Below the pieces are notes generated by a model, which was not told the DNA's origin, did no database searches, and saw only the letters and a program-made list of their open reading frames with translations. Source: Pirellulales bacterium (GTDB lineage: Bacteria; Planctomycetota; Planctomycetia; Pirellulales; DATAWG01). Taken from it: a stretch of 34,824 nt of DNA. A program made the translations under genes and the position numbers. Below, piece after piece: positions 16,601 to 23,687 of the stretch (positions within the stretch are counted from its first letter, which is position 1; every line of letters starts with the position of its first letter). Location of the stretch: positions 1-34,824 of the forward strand of contig DATAWG010000119.1 in NCBI GenBank assembly GCA_036267355.1, written 5' to 3'.

Positions 16601-17319
16601 ACGAAAAAGAAGTACTCGGCTTTTATCTGACGAGCCATCCGCTCGCCGAGCATGCCGCGAGATTCAAGAGCTACACGACGCACGCGACTACCGCGGTCCC
16701 GAGCGTGCCGCACCGCACCGAGGTGGTGCTCGGCGGCATGTTGGCGTCGCTAAAGTTTTCGCACACCAAAAACCCTCGGCCGGGCTCGACGAACACGAAA
16801 TATGTGATGTTCGACCTCGAAGACATGGACGGCATGTTGCGGTGCATCGTTTGGCCGGAGCAGTTCGCCGAGTTTGGCCATTTGGTCGTACCGGATGCAG
16901 TCTTGCTGGTGCGCGGCGTGGTCGACCGCCGGCCGGGAAGCGAAGAATCGAATCTGATCGTGAACGAATTGATTCCGCTCGATGAGCTCGCGGCCCGATA
17001 CACGCAGGGAATCGAAGTCCGGCTGCGTGAAGACGCCCAGGCCATGGAACGATTGGAGCGGTTGTACGAGATTCTCCGCGGATACCCCGGGAAATGTCGC
17101 ATCGAGCTCGTGCTGGCCCTCGCCGATGGCACCCAGGCGATCTTGAAAAGCGAAAAATTGCGCATCGCGGTAGAGCCGGAATTGCGCAGCCGGCTTGATG
17201 ATCTACTGGGCCCCGGGCAAGTACGCTTAATCACTGCCCGTCCGACTGCCGGCCGTGCGCCGCCTCCGCATGCCCGAGACCGAAACGGCAGCCCGCGGTC
17301 CAAGGCGATGCAATCGTAG
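13648..17319 (+). CDS. dnaE: DNA polymerase III alpha subunit
   Basis: 1223 residues; replicative DNA polymerase of the C family. The N-terminal PHP domain begins HLHCHSHYSLLDG with H8, H10 and H12. The palm has the catalytic aspartates D433 and D435 (PDIDIDF) and D587 (LKMDFLGL). The fingers follow, including YQEQVMRI and GYGFNKSHSTAYA, and an OB fold lies near 1020-1110 (EVVLGGMLASLKF). Length and order fit DnaE1, about 60 residues longer than E. coli. Residues about 325-350 form an insert made of repeat-like DNA. The ATG at 13648 is chosen because homologous sequence begins there; the open frame continues far upstream only as an antisense shadow of the HSD10-like gene. No operon partner is visible. 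Confidence 0.97.
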   Translation: MSTPPFVHLHCHSHYSLLDGASPIDRLVSRAKELGMTGLALTDHGNLHGALEFYSAAKKAGINPILGYEAYIAADSRFKRDAGSLKEASYHLTLLAKNRVGFGNLIKLASAAFLEGFYHKPRIDKELLAAHNEGLICLSGCVSGELSRTLLKSSGPDKSHFDEAKKVVAWFQSVFGDRYFIEIQNNGVEIQRLALEASVEIARQMGLPLVATSDAHYVNREDSEAQDVLLCINTGKYRTDTNRMRMEGNQFYVRSPEEMYASFPGLEEAVKQSQTIADSVEIELELGKRHFPLFDPPDQKSPGEYLRELCLKGLKERYAGKANRWADAEQGATDEGRAARAEPVAHGGELSREVFQRLDRELGVIEKLGFPNYFLIVWDFVRYARERDIPATARGSGVGSLVAYALYLSHVCPLEYDLLFERFLDISRLEAPDIDIDFCKDRRGEVIQYVKEKYGEANVAQIGTFGTLKARAAIRDVGRALGMPIPRVDAVVAMVPEELGIELAEALQKSADLKRTYDADGEIRELLDLAMKIEGLARNVGTHAAAVVIADRPLTEYVPLQRVQNKDEIITQWAMGDVERAGLLKMDFLGLRNLTILSKAIDLIEQTTGKRIDPYQFPLDDKKTFALLCRGETKGVFQLESGGIRDLLQKMKPDSFRDIIATNALYRPGPLEGGMVDDYVQVKHGRKQPEYKHPVMKEILEETHGVMVYQEQVMRILNRLGDIPLPSAYTCIKAISKKKLETIAKFRSEFAAGAERKGMSAREATELFGLIEHFAGYGFNKSHSTAYALIAYITAYLKAHYPVEFMAALLSGDMPDRNFKKKDSLVEHREDCIRMGIDVLPPDVNRSLGEFAVVNDGGKQKIVFGLGAIKGCGGNAAHAIVAARRSGGPIRSLFEFYARIDPATCNRTAIESLIKAGAFDSLGARRAALMASVDRALQTGAAALADRRSGQKGLFADIDEDNDADAGSASLPDVPEWDERQKLGNEKEVLGFYLTSHPLAEHAARFKSYTTHATTAVPSVPHRTEVVLGGMLASLKFSHTKNPRPGSTNTKYVMFDLEDMDGMLRCIVWPEQFAEFGHLVVPDAVLLVRGVVDRRPGSEESNLIVNELIPLDELAARYTQGIEVRLREDAQAMERLERLYEILRGYPGKCRIELVLALADGTQAILKSEKLRIAVEPELRSRLDDLLGPGQVRLITARPTAGRAPPPHARDRNGSPRSKAMQS
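14634..14690. repeat. Repeat-like insert inside dnaE
   Basis: Two repeat-like pieces lie side by side: an AGGGGCGA / AGGGGCGAG stretch (complement of the CGCCCCT repeat at 2272-2301) and a perfect hairpin with arms ACGGGC (14664-14669) and GCCCGT (14673-14678) around GGA. It is read in frame between the segments LKGLKERY and ELGVIEKLGF, which in typical DnaE proteins are much closer. Confidence 0.6.
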
Positions 17320-17458
17320 CCCGCCTCGCCCCGGTCGGGCTTGTTCAACCGCACGACGTGGCCAAAGCGTGAATGTCGTCCGCCGGGAAACGAAGCCTGA
17401 GCACGAATCTGGCGAATTTCTTGCTTTACCCATTTTGCCAAATTAGGATGGATTGCAG

Positions 17459-17517
17459 TCGATTGCGAAGCCGGCTGTCGATTGCCGAAGCCGGCTGTCG
17501 ATTGCCGAAGCCGGCTA
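17459..17517. repeat. Three tandem 20-bp repeats (TCGATTGCCGAAGCCGGCTG)
   Basis: Units at 17459-17477 (one base shorter), 17478-17497 and 17498-17517. Each contains the small palindrome AGCCGGCT. Confidence 0.88.
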
Positions 17518-17567
17518 TTGCGCCTTGCGTACTCATACAACGTAGGGCAAAACTCCCCATGGTAGGC

Positions 17568-17643
17568 GGCACACTCCGTGTGCCGTCCGCGCTCCGGCAA
17601 CGCGTTGCGCACGGAGCAGTGCAAACGGCACACGGAGTGTGCC
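17568..17643. repeat. 76-bp palindromic element with perfect 19-bp arms
   Basis: The arms 17568-17586 (GGCACACTCCGTGTGCCGT) and 17625-17643 are perfect reverse complements, and the centre holds the perfect 12-bp palindrome GCAACGCGTTGC (17597-17608). A single arm recurs at 4248-4266 inside a gene. The REPIN-like layout, two arms in inverted orientation with a variable centre, lies 50 nt before the DUF1598 start and may affect its expression. Confidence 0.85.
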
Positions 17644-17692
17644 TGCTATGATATAGGCTGCGAACCACACTTTTTCACGAGGGCCGTAGATC

Positions 17693-19075
17693 ATGCGTTG
17701 GCTACAACCGAACGTGCGTTGGATCGTGGGGTTGCTCGCTGTTGGCCTGGCCGGCGGATTTGCAGCGTCGACGGCCCATGCTCAAGTGGTTCCCGCCGCG
17801 GCCGGTGTGGCCGTCGATGCCAATGGCGTATTGAGCACCAAGCTGTTCACCGACCCGACCGGGCAACTCGGGCAAGAACGCCGGCAAGCTGCCAAAGCGG
17901 CACTGAATCCGAAAGTCGCCGCGCAGAGCAAGCTTCGCAAGATTTCGCTCAATCGATTGGAAGAAGCGATTCGCGACCGGCTCGCCGCCGGCCAGAAGCC
18001 GACAGATGAAATGCTCAATCTGGCCGGGCTGACCCGGGTCGAATACGTGTTCTGCATGCCCGACACTCGCGACATCGTCGTGGCCGGCCCTGCCGAGGGC
18101 TGGGCTCCCGATCTGTCGGGCCGCATTTGCGGGATCCATTCGGGTCGGCCGATTGTTGAATTGCAAGATTTGATCGTCGCGCTGCGGGCGTTTCCGCCGA
18201 GCGGACCGGCGACGCCGCTGATCGGCTGTTCGATCGATCCAACGCAGGAAGGCCTGAAACGCAAAGTTGAATACATGCGCACCAACCGGCCGCGCTCGGT
18301 GGCCGATGCCGAAGCTTTTGCCACCGGCTTGAAGGCCGCGTTGGGGCTGCAGAACGTAACCGTCAATGGCGTTCCCGGCACGACGCATTTCGCGCAAGTG
18401 CTCGTCGAAGCCGATTATCGAATGAAGCTGATCGGCATCGGGTTGGAGCAACCGCAAGTGGCTCTGAAAACTTACGTGCAACGCGCGAATCCGAACGAGG
18501 TAAGCAAGAATGCGATGTGCCGTTGGTGGTTCGTGCCGAATTACGAATGCGTACGCGTGGCCGACGACGAACTTGCGATGCAGCTCGTGGGCGAAGGAGT
18601 AAAGCTCGTCGGGGCCGACGAAGTCGTGATGTCCAACGGCCAACGGCAGGCCGCCGTGCGAAGCAATCTGGCCAGCAAAGCATGGTGCGAACAGTTCACC
18701 AAGAGCTATGCGCGGATCGCCGAAGCGAAGCCGATCTACGCCCAGTTGCGGAATCTCGTCGATCTGGCCGTGGCCGCGGCGTTCATCCAGAAGGAAGACT
18801 ATTGCGCGAAAACCGGTTGGCAGATGGACCTCTTCCGCAACGAAGGCCAATTGCCGATTCAGACCTATAGCGCTCCGAAACAAGTGGAAACCGCGATCAA
18901 CGTGATCTACAAGGGCAATGGTTTTTCAACGCCGATCGGTGGCGGCGTGACGATCGATCCGCGGCAGGCGCTGAACAAGTCGAACTTGCTGAAAGACAAG
19001 GACGGCAAGGTCGGCAACGCCCGCAAGGAAACCGATCTCAAAAGCCTGGCCAAAGGCCAATGGTGGTGGGACTGA
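17693..19075 (+). CDS. DUF1598-type exported protein
   Basis: 460 residues with a clear signal peptide (basic start MRWLQPNVR, hydrophobic core, likely cut after STAHA at about residue 30). The mature part resembles the DUF1598 family, which to my knowledge is essentially restricted to planctomycetes and has no known function. Visible hallmarks are RVEYVFCMPDTRDIVVAGPAEG-type sequence, GCSIDPTQEGL, and a RWWFVPNYE segment. No catalytic motif is recognisable. The ATG at 17693 follows a GAGGG at good spacing. The gene stands alone and is convergent with the beta-propeller gene; the gap holds a palindrome. Confidence 0.82.
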   Translation: MRWLQPNVRWIVGLLAVGLAGGFAASTAHAQVVPAAAGVAVDANGVLSTKLFTDPTGQLGQERRQAAKAALNPKVAAQSKLRKISLNRLEEAIRDRLAAGQKPTDEMLNLAGLTRVEYVFCMPDTRDIVVAGPAEGWAPDLSGRICGIHSGRPIVELQDLIVALRAFPPSGPATPLIGCSIDPTQEGLKRKVEYMRTNRPRSVADAEAFATGLKAALGLQNVTVNGVPGTTHFAQVLVEADYRMKLIGIGLEQPQVALKTYVQRANPNEVSKNAMCRWWFVPNYECVRVADDELAMQLVGEGVKLVGADEVVMSNGQRQAAVRSNLASKAWCEQFTKSYARIAEAKPIYAQLRNLVDLAVAAAFIQKEDYCAKTGWQMDLFRNEGQLPIQTYSAPKQVETAINVIYKGNGFSTPIGGGVTIDPRQALNKSNLLKDKDGKVGNARKETDLKSLAKGQWWWD

Positions 19076-19157
19076 AATCGCGTGGGCTGTGAGCGAAGAT
19101 CCAATTTGGCGCTCCTTTGCAGCAGTTGCGACTCGGTTTTCATTCGCCCGCTACGAA

Positions 19158-19254
19158 GGCTCGGGGCGAAAATAATTTCTCCGCGGCCCCCGCTCCCCCC
19201 GCGGGAGAGGGCAGGTGAGAGGTTCGAGAAACGGAAGTTATTTTTCGGCCGAGC
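19158..19254. repeat. Palindromic element, copy 2 (MITE/REPIN-like)
   Basis: This matches copy 1 at 9544-9643 along most of its length, including the GCGGGAGAGGGCAG inner part and the TATTTTTCGGCCGAGC right end. Its own ends match at about 17 of 23 positions. It lies between two convergent genes, and its right end supplies the stop codon (19238-19240) and last codons of the minus-strand gene. Confidence 0.8.
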
Positions 19255-20551
19255 TTAAGTTGCCACACACGAGTTCGCGGTCGTTGCGCGCGAAAATGTG
19301 CCGCTCGGCAAAGCCCGGATGCGCCCAGCAGACCCCGCCGCGCTGGGGAAGTTGCCCAGTTGTCGGGTCGATGACCTGGGTGCGGCTGACTTCGTGATAG
19401 CCGTCGGGCGACAGCGTGGCGATGATCAATTGCCCGCGCTCGTTGAACATGAACATCCGCGAGCCGTTGCGAACCATCTGGATCGTTGCCCAGCGGGCCT
19501 TCGGCACCGCCGCCTGGCTTTCCCAAATCCGGTCGCCCGTGGCGGCATCCAAGCACCGCAGTTGACCGTAGCTATCGACGCCGTAGACATTGGATCCGTC
19601 GAAATAGGGCGTGCTGATGATCGACTGCAGGGCTTGGGTCCGTTGTTCGTCGGGACCGACCTTGCGCCAGATTTTTTCCACGTCGAGCCGCTTCTGGTCC
19701 AAGCGGAGCATCAGCGAGCCGTCGTAGAAGGCGGTCAGGAAGAGCCGGTCGTCGTGCAACACCGGCGTGGCGACATTGAGCACCATCCGCGATGGCTTGA
19801 ACGGATATTTCCAAAACACTTCGCCGCTCTGCGGATCGAGGCCGGCAATGTTGTCGCCGGTCCAGCAGACGAGCACGCGCCGGCCGGCCTGTTCGATGAT
19901 GATCGGCGCGGAGTAGGAAGCTCGATCATCGAGCGATTTCCAGCGTTCGTCGCCCGTCGCCTTGTCGAACGCCACGACGCAGGCCTTCTCGCCGCCGATT
20001 TGCACGATCAGCAGTTGCCCGTCGACCAGCGGAGCCGCGGCAATTCCCCAAATCGGCATGCGGATCTCATAATCCTTGAGCAGGTCCTTTTTCCAAATCA
20101 CGGTGCCTTTGGCGGCGTCGAGACAATGAAGATTCCCCATGGCCCCGAGCGCATAAGCCCGGCCTTCGTTGACCGTGACGGCCGCTCGCGGGCCTGCTTC
20201 ATAACCGACGCCGCTATAGCGACAATCGTAAATGTGCATCCAGAGTTCGTGGCCGGTCTTCGAATCGAAGCAATGCACGCGTTCGACCTGGGTCGGTTCG
20301 ACGAGTCGATCGGTGACGAACACGCGGCCGTCGGCGATCGTCGGCCCGCTGTAGCCGGACCCGATCGGCGCCCGCCAGTCGATTTTGAGTTGCTTGTCCT
20401 TGAATTTGTCCACGATCCCGGTTTCGCGCCACACGCCGTCGCGGTTGGGCCCGCGCCATTGCGGCCAATCGTCGGCCCGCGTCAGGCTGGCATACGACGA
20501 CAGCAGGCAAAACATCGCGGTTGCAGCAACATGGAGGAGAAACCGATTCAT
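19238..20551 (-). CDS. Secreted PQQ-type beta-propeller repeat protein
   Basis: 437 residues. The N-terminus MNRFLLHVAATAMFCLLSSY is a signal peptide, with cleavage likely near TRA-DDWPQWRGP. The mature protein is a WD40/PQQ-like beta-propeller of the YvrL/BamB-related kind. Repeats are visible as GPTIADGRVFVTD, AAKGTVIWKKDLL, KATGDERWKSL, PQSGEVFWKYPF and AATGDRIWESQ. Such proteins are abundant in planctomycetes and lack the catalytic residues of PQQ dehydrogenases, so enzyme activity should not be assumed; scaffolding or binding is more likely. The last about five residues (LSSAEK) are read from a palindromic repeat, so the natural C-terminus may have been altered. Confidence 0.9.
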   Translation of the reverse strand: MNRFLLHVAATAMFCLLSSYASLTRADDWPQWRGPNRDGVWRETGIVDKFKDKQLKIDWRAPIGSGYSGPTIADGRVFVTDRLVEPTQVERVHCFDSKTGHELWMHIYDCRYSGVGYEAGPRAAVTVNEGRAYALGAMGNLHCLDAAKGTVIWKKDLLKDYEIRMPIWGIAAAPLVDGQLLIVQIGGEKACVVAFDKATGDERWKSLDDRASYSAPIIIEQAGRRVLVCWTGDNIAGLDPQSGEVFWKYPFKPSRMVLNVATPVLHDDRLFLTAFYDGSLMLRLDQKRLDVEKIWRKVGPDEQRTQALQSIISTPYFDGSNVYGVDSYGQLRCLDAATGDRIWESQAAVPKARWATIQMVRNGSRMFMFNERGQLIIATLSPDGYHEVSRTQVIDPTTGQLPQRGGVCWAHPGFAERHIFARNDRELVCGNLSSAEK

Positions 20552-20790
20552 GGCTTGATGCTTTCAGTGATCGCATTGATGCCGACGACGCCGGAGAGAT
20601 TTTAGCAAGTCGAGCGCTCCTGAGCATAGCTTCTACGGATTTGCTTCCGCGAGGATCGCGAGCGCCGCCACAGACCGCTTGCGTATCCCCGGCCTGAACT
20701 TTACGCTTGGGGACCGCCATTCCGAGACTCGATCGCGGTTAGGTCCCTGGCCGCCGGGCGCTTTCTGGTCCCCTACGGAGAAATCTGGTC

Positions 20791-21732
20791 GTGCAAGATG
20801 TGGTGCAACCTTTTTCCGATCGGCTGGCGACGGCCATCAGGCTCCGCCGAACTCCGGCGATCGTTGGCCTTGATCCGCGATTGGCCCAACTTCCCGAAGC
20901 ACTGCTGAAATCGTGCCACAATGCCGGACTCGAGCGACAAGCGGCGGCATTTACGGAATTCTGTTGCGGAGTGATCGATGTCGTCGCATCGCTGGTGCCG
21001 GCGGTCAAACCGCAAGCGGCGTTCTTCGAAGAACTCGGTCCTCATGGAACCGCGGCGCTGGCCGACGTGATCGCCTATGCCCGGCGGCTGCAATTGCTCG
21101 TGATCTTGGACGCCAAGCGCAACGACATCGGTTCGACGGCCGAAGCCTATGCTCGCGGTTATCTCGGCGCCGACAGTCCGTGGGGGGCTGATGGCCTGAC
21201 GGTGAGTCCCTATTTGGGCAACGACAGCCTGACGCCGTTTGTCGAGGTCGCCCGGCAGCGTCGTGCCGGTCTGTTCGTGCTCGCCAAAACATCCAATCCG
21301 GGCGGCGGCCAATTTCAAGATCTTCCTTCCAACGGCCGGCCGTTCTATCGGCATGTCGCCGAATACATCGAGCAGCTTGCGATCGCCGACGCCGGAAGTT
21401 GTGGATACGGCTCGGTGGGGGCTGTGGTCGGAGCGACGTATCCCGAGCAATTGGCCGAGCTCCGTTCGGCGATGCCGCATGCGTGGATCTTGATTCCGGG
21501 CTTCGGCAGCCAGGGGGCCACGGCCCGCGATGTCGCCGCGGGATTCGACAAGAGAGGGCTGGGCGCCATCGTCAACAATTCCCGCGGCATCATCTTCGCC
21601 TATTCGCGGCGCGAATATGCGGATCGGTTTTCTCCGCTGCAATGGCAAGACGCCGTCGCCGCCGCGACACGCGATATGATCGACCGACTGCGTAGCGATA
21701 CTCCGGCGGGCAACCTCATGACCGACCACTAG
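20791..21732 (+). CDS. pyrF: Orotidine 5'-phosphate decarboxylase (type 2)
   Basis: 313 residues. It converts orotidine monophosphate to UMP, the last step of de novo pyrimidine synthesis, in the cytosol. The TIM-barrel signature is visible: IVGLDPRL at 24-31, [10 protein letters not shown] with Lys 73, and DAKRNDIG at 107-114 with the catalytic Lys/Asp set. The length and the [10 protein letters not shown] segment fit the longer subfamily 2 rather than the about 230-residue E. coli type. The start is GTG at 20791, with ACGGAG about 10 nt upstream; no ATG is near. It is divergent from the beta-propeller gene and 10 nt ahead of the VTT gene, so the two are probably co-transcribed. Confidence 0.95.
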   Translation: MQDVVQPFSDRLATAIRLRRTPAIVGLDPRLAQLPEALLKSCHNAGLERQAAAFTEFCCGVIDVVASLVPAVKPQAAFFEELGPHGTAALADVIAYARRLQLLVILDAKRNDIGSTAEAYARGYLGADSPWGADGLTVSPYLGNDSLTPFVEVARQRRAGLFVLAKTSNPGGGQFQDLPSNGRPFYRHVAEYIEQLAIADAGSCGYGSVGAVVGATYPEQLAELRSAMPHAWILIPGFGSQGATARDVAAGFDKRGLGAIVNNSRGIIFAYSRREYADRFSPLQWQDAVAAATRDMIDRLRSDTPAGNLMTDH

Positions 21733-21742
21733 CATTCCGCCG

Positions 21743-22555
21743 ATGGAGACAACCGCGACACCAGATTCTGGGTGGGACAACCGCCAAGCGGGCCGCGAAA
21801 ACGGCCCGCGGCTCGGTTGGCGCCCGATCGCGTTCGGCATCGTGGCGCTCGCGATCGTGATGGTCTATGCCTGGTTTCACCGGGATTTATCGCTGCACGG
21901 GCTTGCCGAGCGCGAGGACGATTTGCGGCGCTTTCAGCAGGCCCATTCGCTGCTGTTGCCCGCGATCGTGTTCGCGATATTTGTCGCGGCCGCCGGGCTT
22001 TCGCTTCCCGTGGGAATTATTTTGTCGGTCGGCTGCGGATGGCTCTTCGGGCCGTGGGAAGCGGGAGTGTTGGTGAGTTTTGCCTCGACGGCAGGCGCGA
22101 CGCTGGCGTTTTGGATCAGCCGCTATTTGCTTCGCGACGCCATCTCGCACCGCGTCGATCATTTGATGAAGTCGGTCGACGAATTGGTCGACCGGGACGG
22201 CGCATTCTACCTTCTCTCGCTACGGCTGGTGCACATCGTTCCTTCGTGGCTAATCAACCTTTTGATGGGTTGGACAACCATGCGCACGGCGACTTTTTGG
22301 TGGGCAACCCAAGTCGGCACGTTGCCGGCCACGATCCTCTATGTGTGCGTGGGAGAGCAATTCAAATCGCTCCGCAGTTTGGCGAAGGAGGGCGGAATTT
22401 CAAGCCTCTTGACCCCTGGCCGCGTCGCAATTTTCGTGCTGCTCGCGATCCTTCCGCTCGCAGCCCGACAAGCAATCAAAGAGATCCAGCGGCAGGCAGA
22501 TAAAGCCCGATCCGGAAAAACAAAGCGGCAAGATGATGGGGGCGCACCGAATTGA
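21743..22555 (+). CDS. VTT-domain (TVP38/TMEM64, DedA-superfamily) membrane protein
   Basis: 270 residues with a VTT domain from about residue 60 to 220. Diagnostic parts are the GWLFGPWEAGVLVSFAS helical-hairpin region with conserved Gly and Pro, FWISRYLLRD, and SLRLVHIVPSWLINLLMG, followed by VGTLPATILYV. Proteins of this superfamily are lipid transporters or scramblases in several systems; which lipid is moved here is unknown. The C-terminus is basic and hydrophilic. The ATG at 21743 is 10 nt after the pyrF stop, pointing to one transcript. Confidence 0.9.
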   Translation: METTATPDSGWDNRQAGRENGPRLGWRPIAFGIVALAIVMVYAWFHRDLSLHGLAEREDDLRRFQQAHSLLLPAIVFAIFVAAAGLSLPVGIILSVGCGWLFGPWEAGVLVSFASTAGATLAFWISRYLLRDAISHRVDHLMKSVDELVDRDGAFYLLSLRLVHIVPSWLINLLMGWTTMRTATFWWATQVGTLPATILYVCVGEQFKSLRSLAKEGGISSLLTPGRVAIFVLLAILPLAARQAIKEIQRQADKARSGKTKRQDDGGAPN

Positions 22556-22689
22556 ACCAGACAAACGGTAGCCAAATCAGATGTTCGGCCGTATCCTGAA
22601 AGGGGTTCGCCGCTGCAAATTGCACGCGCGGCCCACAGCTCCGGGCGGAATCGACTTTGCGACCATCGCTCGAACCGGAACATGATCGT

Positions 22690-23301
22690 ATGTCTGCACC
22701 AAAGAAATCCGATTTCGAAGCGCTTTATGCGGGCCAAGCCCCATGGGATATCGCTCGGGCTCAGGCGGTGTTTGTCGCCGCGGCCAAACGAATCACCGGA
22801 GCTGTGCTGGATTGCGGGTGCGGCACCGGCGAAAACGCGCTGTATTTCGCCGCCCATGGCCGGCAGGTGATCGGCATCGATTTTCTCGACGAGCCGATCC
22901 GCCGCGCTCGGCTAAAAGCAAACGAGCGGGGCGTGAATGCAAAATTCCTGGTTCGCGACGCGCTGGCGCTCGGCGAAATGAGCGAGCGGTTCGACAATGC
23001 CATCGACAGCGGGCTGTTTCACACCTTCTCCGACGAGAATCGCCCGCGCTATGTGGCAGGGTTGAAATCGGTGTTGAAACCCGGCGGCCGGCTTTTTTTG
23101 CTGTGCTTCAGCGACGAAGAGCCCGGCACGCAAGGTCCGCGGCGGATCGCACAGCGAGAATTGCGCGCGGCGTTCGCCGATGGTTGGATCGTGGAATCGA
23201 TCGAACCGGCGGTGTTCGAAACCGCTCCCACTCCCGATATCTCGTTCTCGCCGGGGGGCCCGAAAGCTTGGTTTGCCGTGATCCGGCGTGTGGGCGGCTG
23301 A
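22690..23301 (+). CDS. Class I SAM-dependent methyltransferase
   Basis: 203 residues. The SAM-binding motif LDCGCGTGE is at 40-48, an acidic residue follows in GIDFLDEPIRRAR, and motif IV-like IDSGLFHTF is present. The order fits the Methyltransf_25/thiopurine-like small-molecule methyltransferases; the GQAPWDI segment near residue 15 is common in that group. The substrate is unknown. I chose the ATG at 22690 because the earlier in-frame start (22657) adds 11 non-homologous residues. The gap upstream is 134 nt, so linkage with pyrF/VTT is uncertain. Confidence 0.88.
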   Translation: MSAPKKSDFEALYAGQAPWDIARAQAVFVAAAKRITGAVLDCGCGTGENALYFAAHGRQVIGIDFLDEPIRRARLKANERGVNAKFLVRDALALGEMSERFDNAIDSGLFHTFSDENRPRYVAGLKSVLKPGGRLFLLCFSDEEPGTQGPRRIAQRELRAAFADGWIVESIEPAVFETAPTPDISFSPGGPKAWFAVIRRVGG

Positions 23302-23687
23302 GCTAGCTTTCCGCGCACGGCACGCTCGATTGCATTGCCGCGGTGCAGCCCGGTCGCGATGCGACTAGCGGCCATCCGGGCAAACGTGACGGGTTCCACG
23401 TCTCGTGAGCGGCAAGGCGCTAGCCGCCGGTTTCTCGGCCGTCGCGCCGAATTCGACCGGCAGCTAGTGCCCCGCCGCTCACCACTCGCACGTCACCCAA
23501 CAGGCTTAGCTAGCAATGCTTGCCGCTCGACAGGCATTGCACTTGACGCGACCCTCGAAACCTGGGAAAAGTTGCCCCGACGTTTTGGTGGATCGCGGCC
23601 CGCACCGCAACAGCCAAACATCTTGCACACATTGCTACGATCGGCGGCGCGTTTTCCGCCGTTCGAATTGCCAGGGAAGGGCGAGCG
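23302..23687. other. Gap between the methyltransferase and the glycan cluster
   Basis: 386 nt without a credible gene. It holds the 78-bp palindrome at 23405-23482. Downstream a TTGACG (about 23544) might be a -35 box, but no matching -10 was found. The purine-rich AGGGAAGGGCGAG just before 23688 is a plausible ribosome site. Confidence 0.55.
23405..23482. repeat. 78-bp palindromic element (GTGAGCGGC arms)
   Basis: The arms 23405-23431 and 23456-23482 are 27 nt inverted repeats with four mismatches, around a 24-nt loop. The shape is the same as the other elements in this window but the sequence is different. From memory, GTGAGCGGCAAGGCGCTAGC-like sequence is frequent in Pirellulales. Confidence 0.8.

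Larger units (their letters stand above)
17320..17692. other. Gap between dnaE and the DUF1598 gene
   Basis: 373 nt without a gene. A weak hairpin (AGCCCG at 17318-17323, CGGGCT at 17336-17341, then TGTTC) overlaps the dnaE stop and might help termination. The rest is taken up by 20-bp tandem repeats and a 76-bp palindrome. A TATGAT (17647-17652) about 40 nt before the next ATG may be a -10 box. Confidence 0.6.

Noticed and set aside
17318-17341. Intrinsic terminator of dnaE
   Set aside because: A 6-bp stem with a 12-nt loop and only a short T-containing tail is too weak to list as a terminator.
19298-20605. Open frame of 435 codons opposite the beta-propeller gene
   Set aside because: Antisense shadow with no recognisable domain; the minus-strand protein has clear repeats and a signal peptide.
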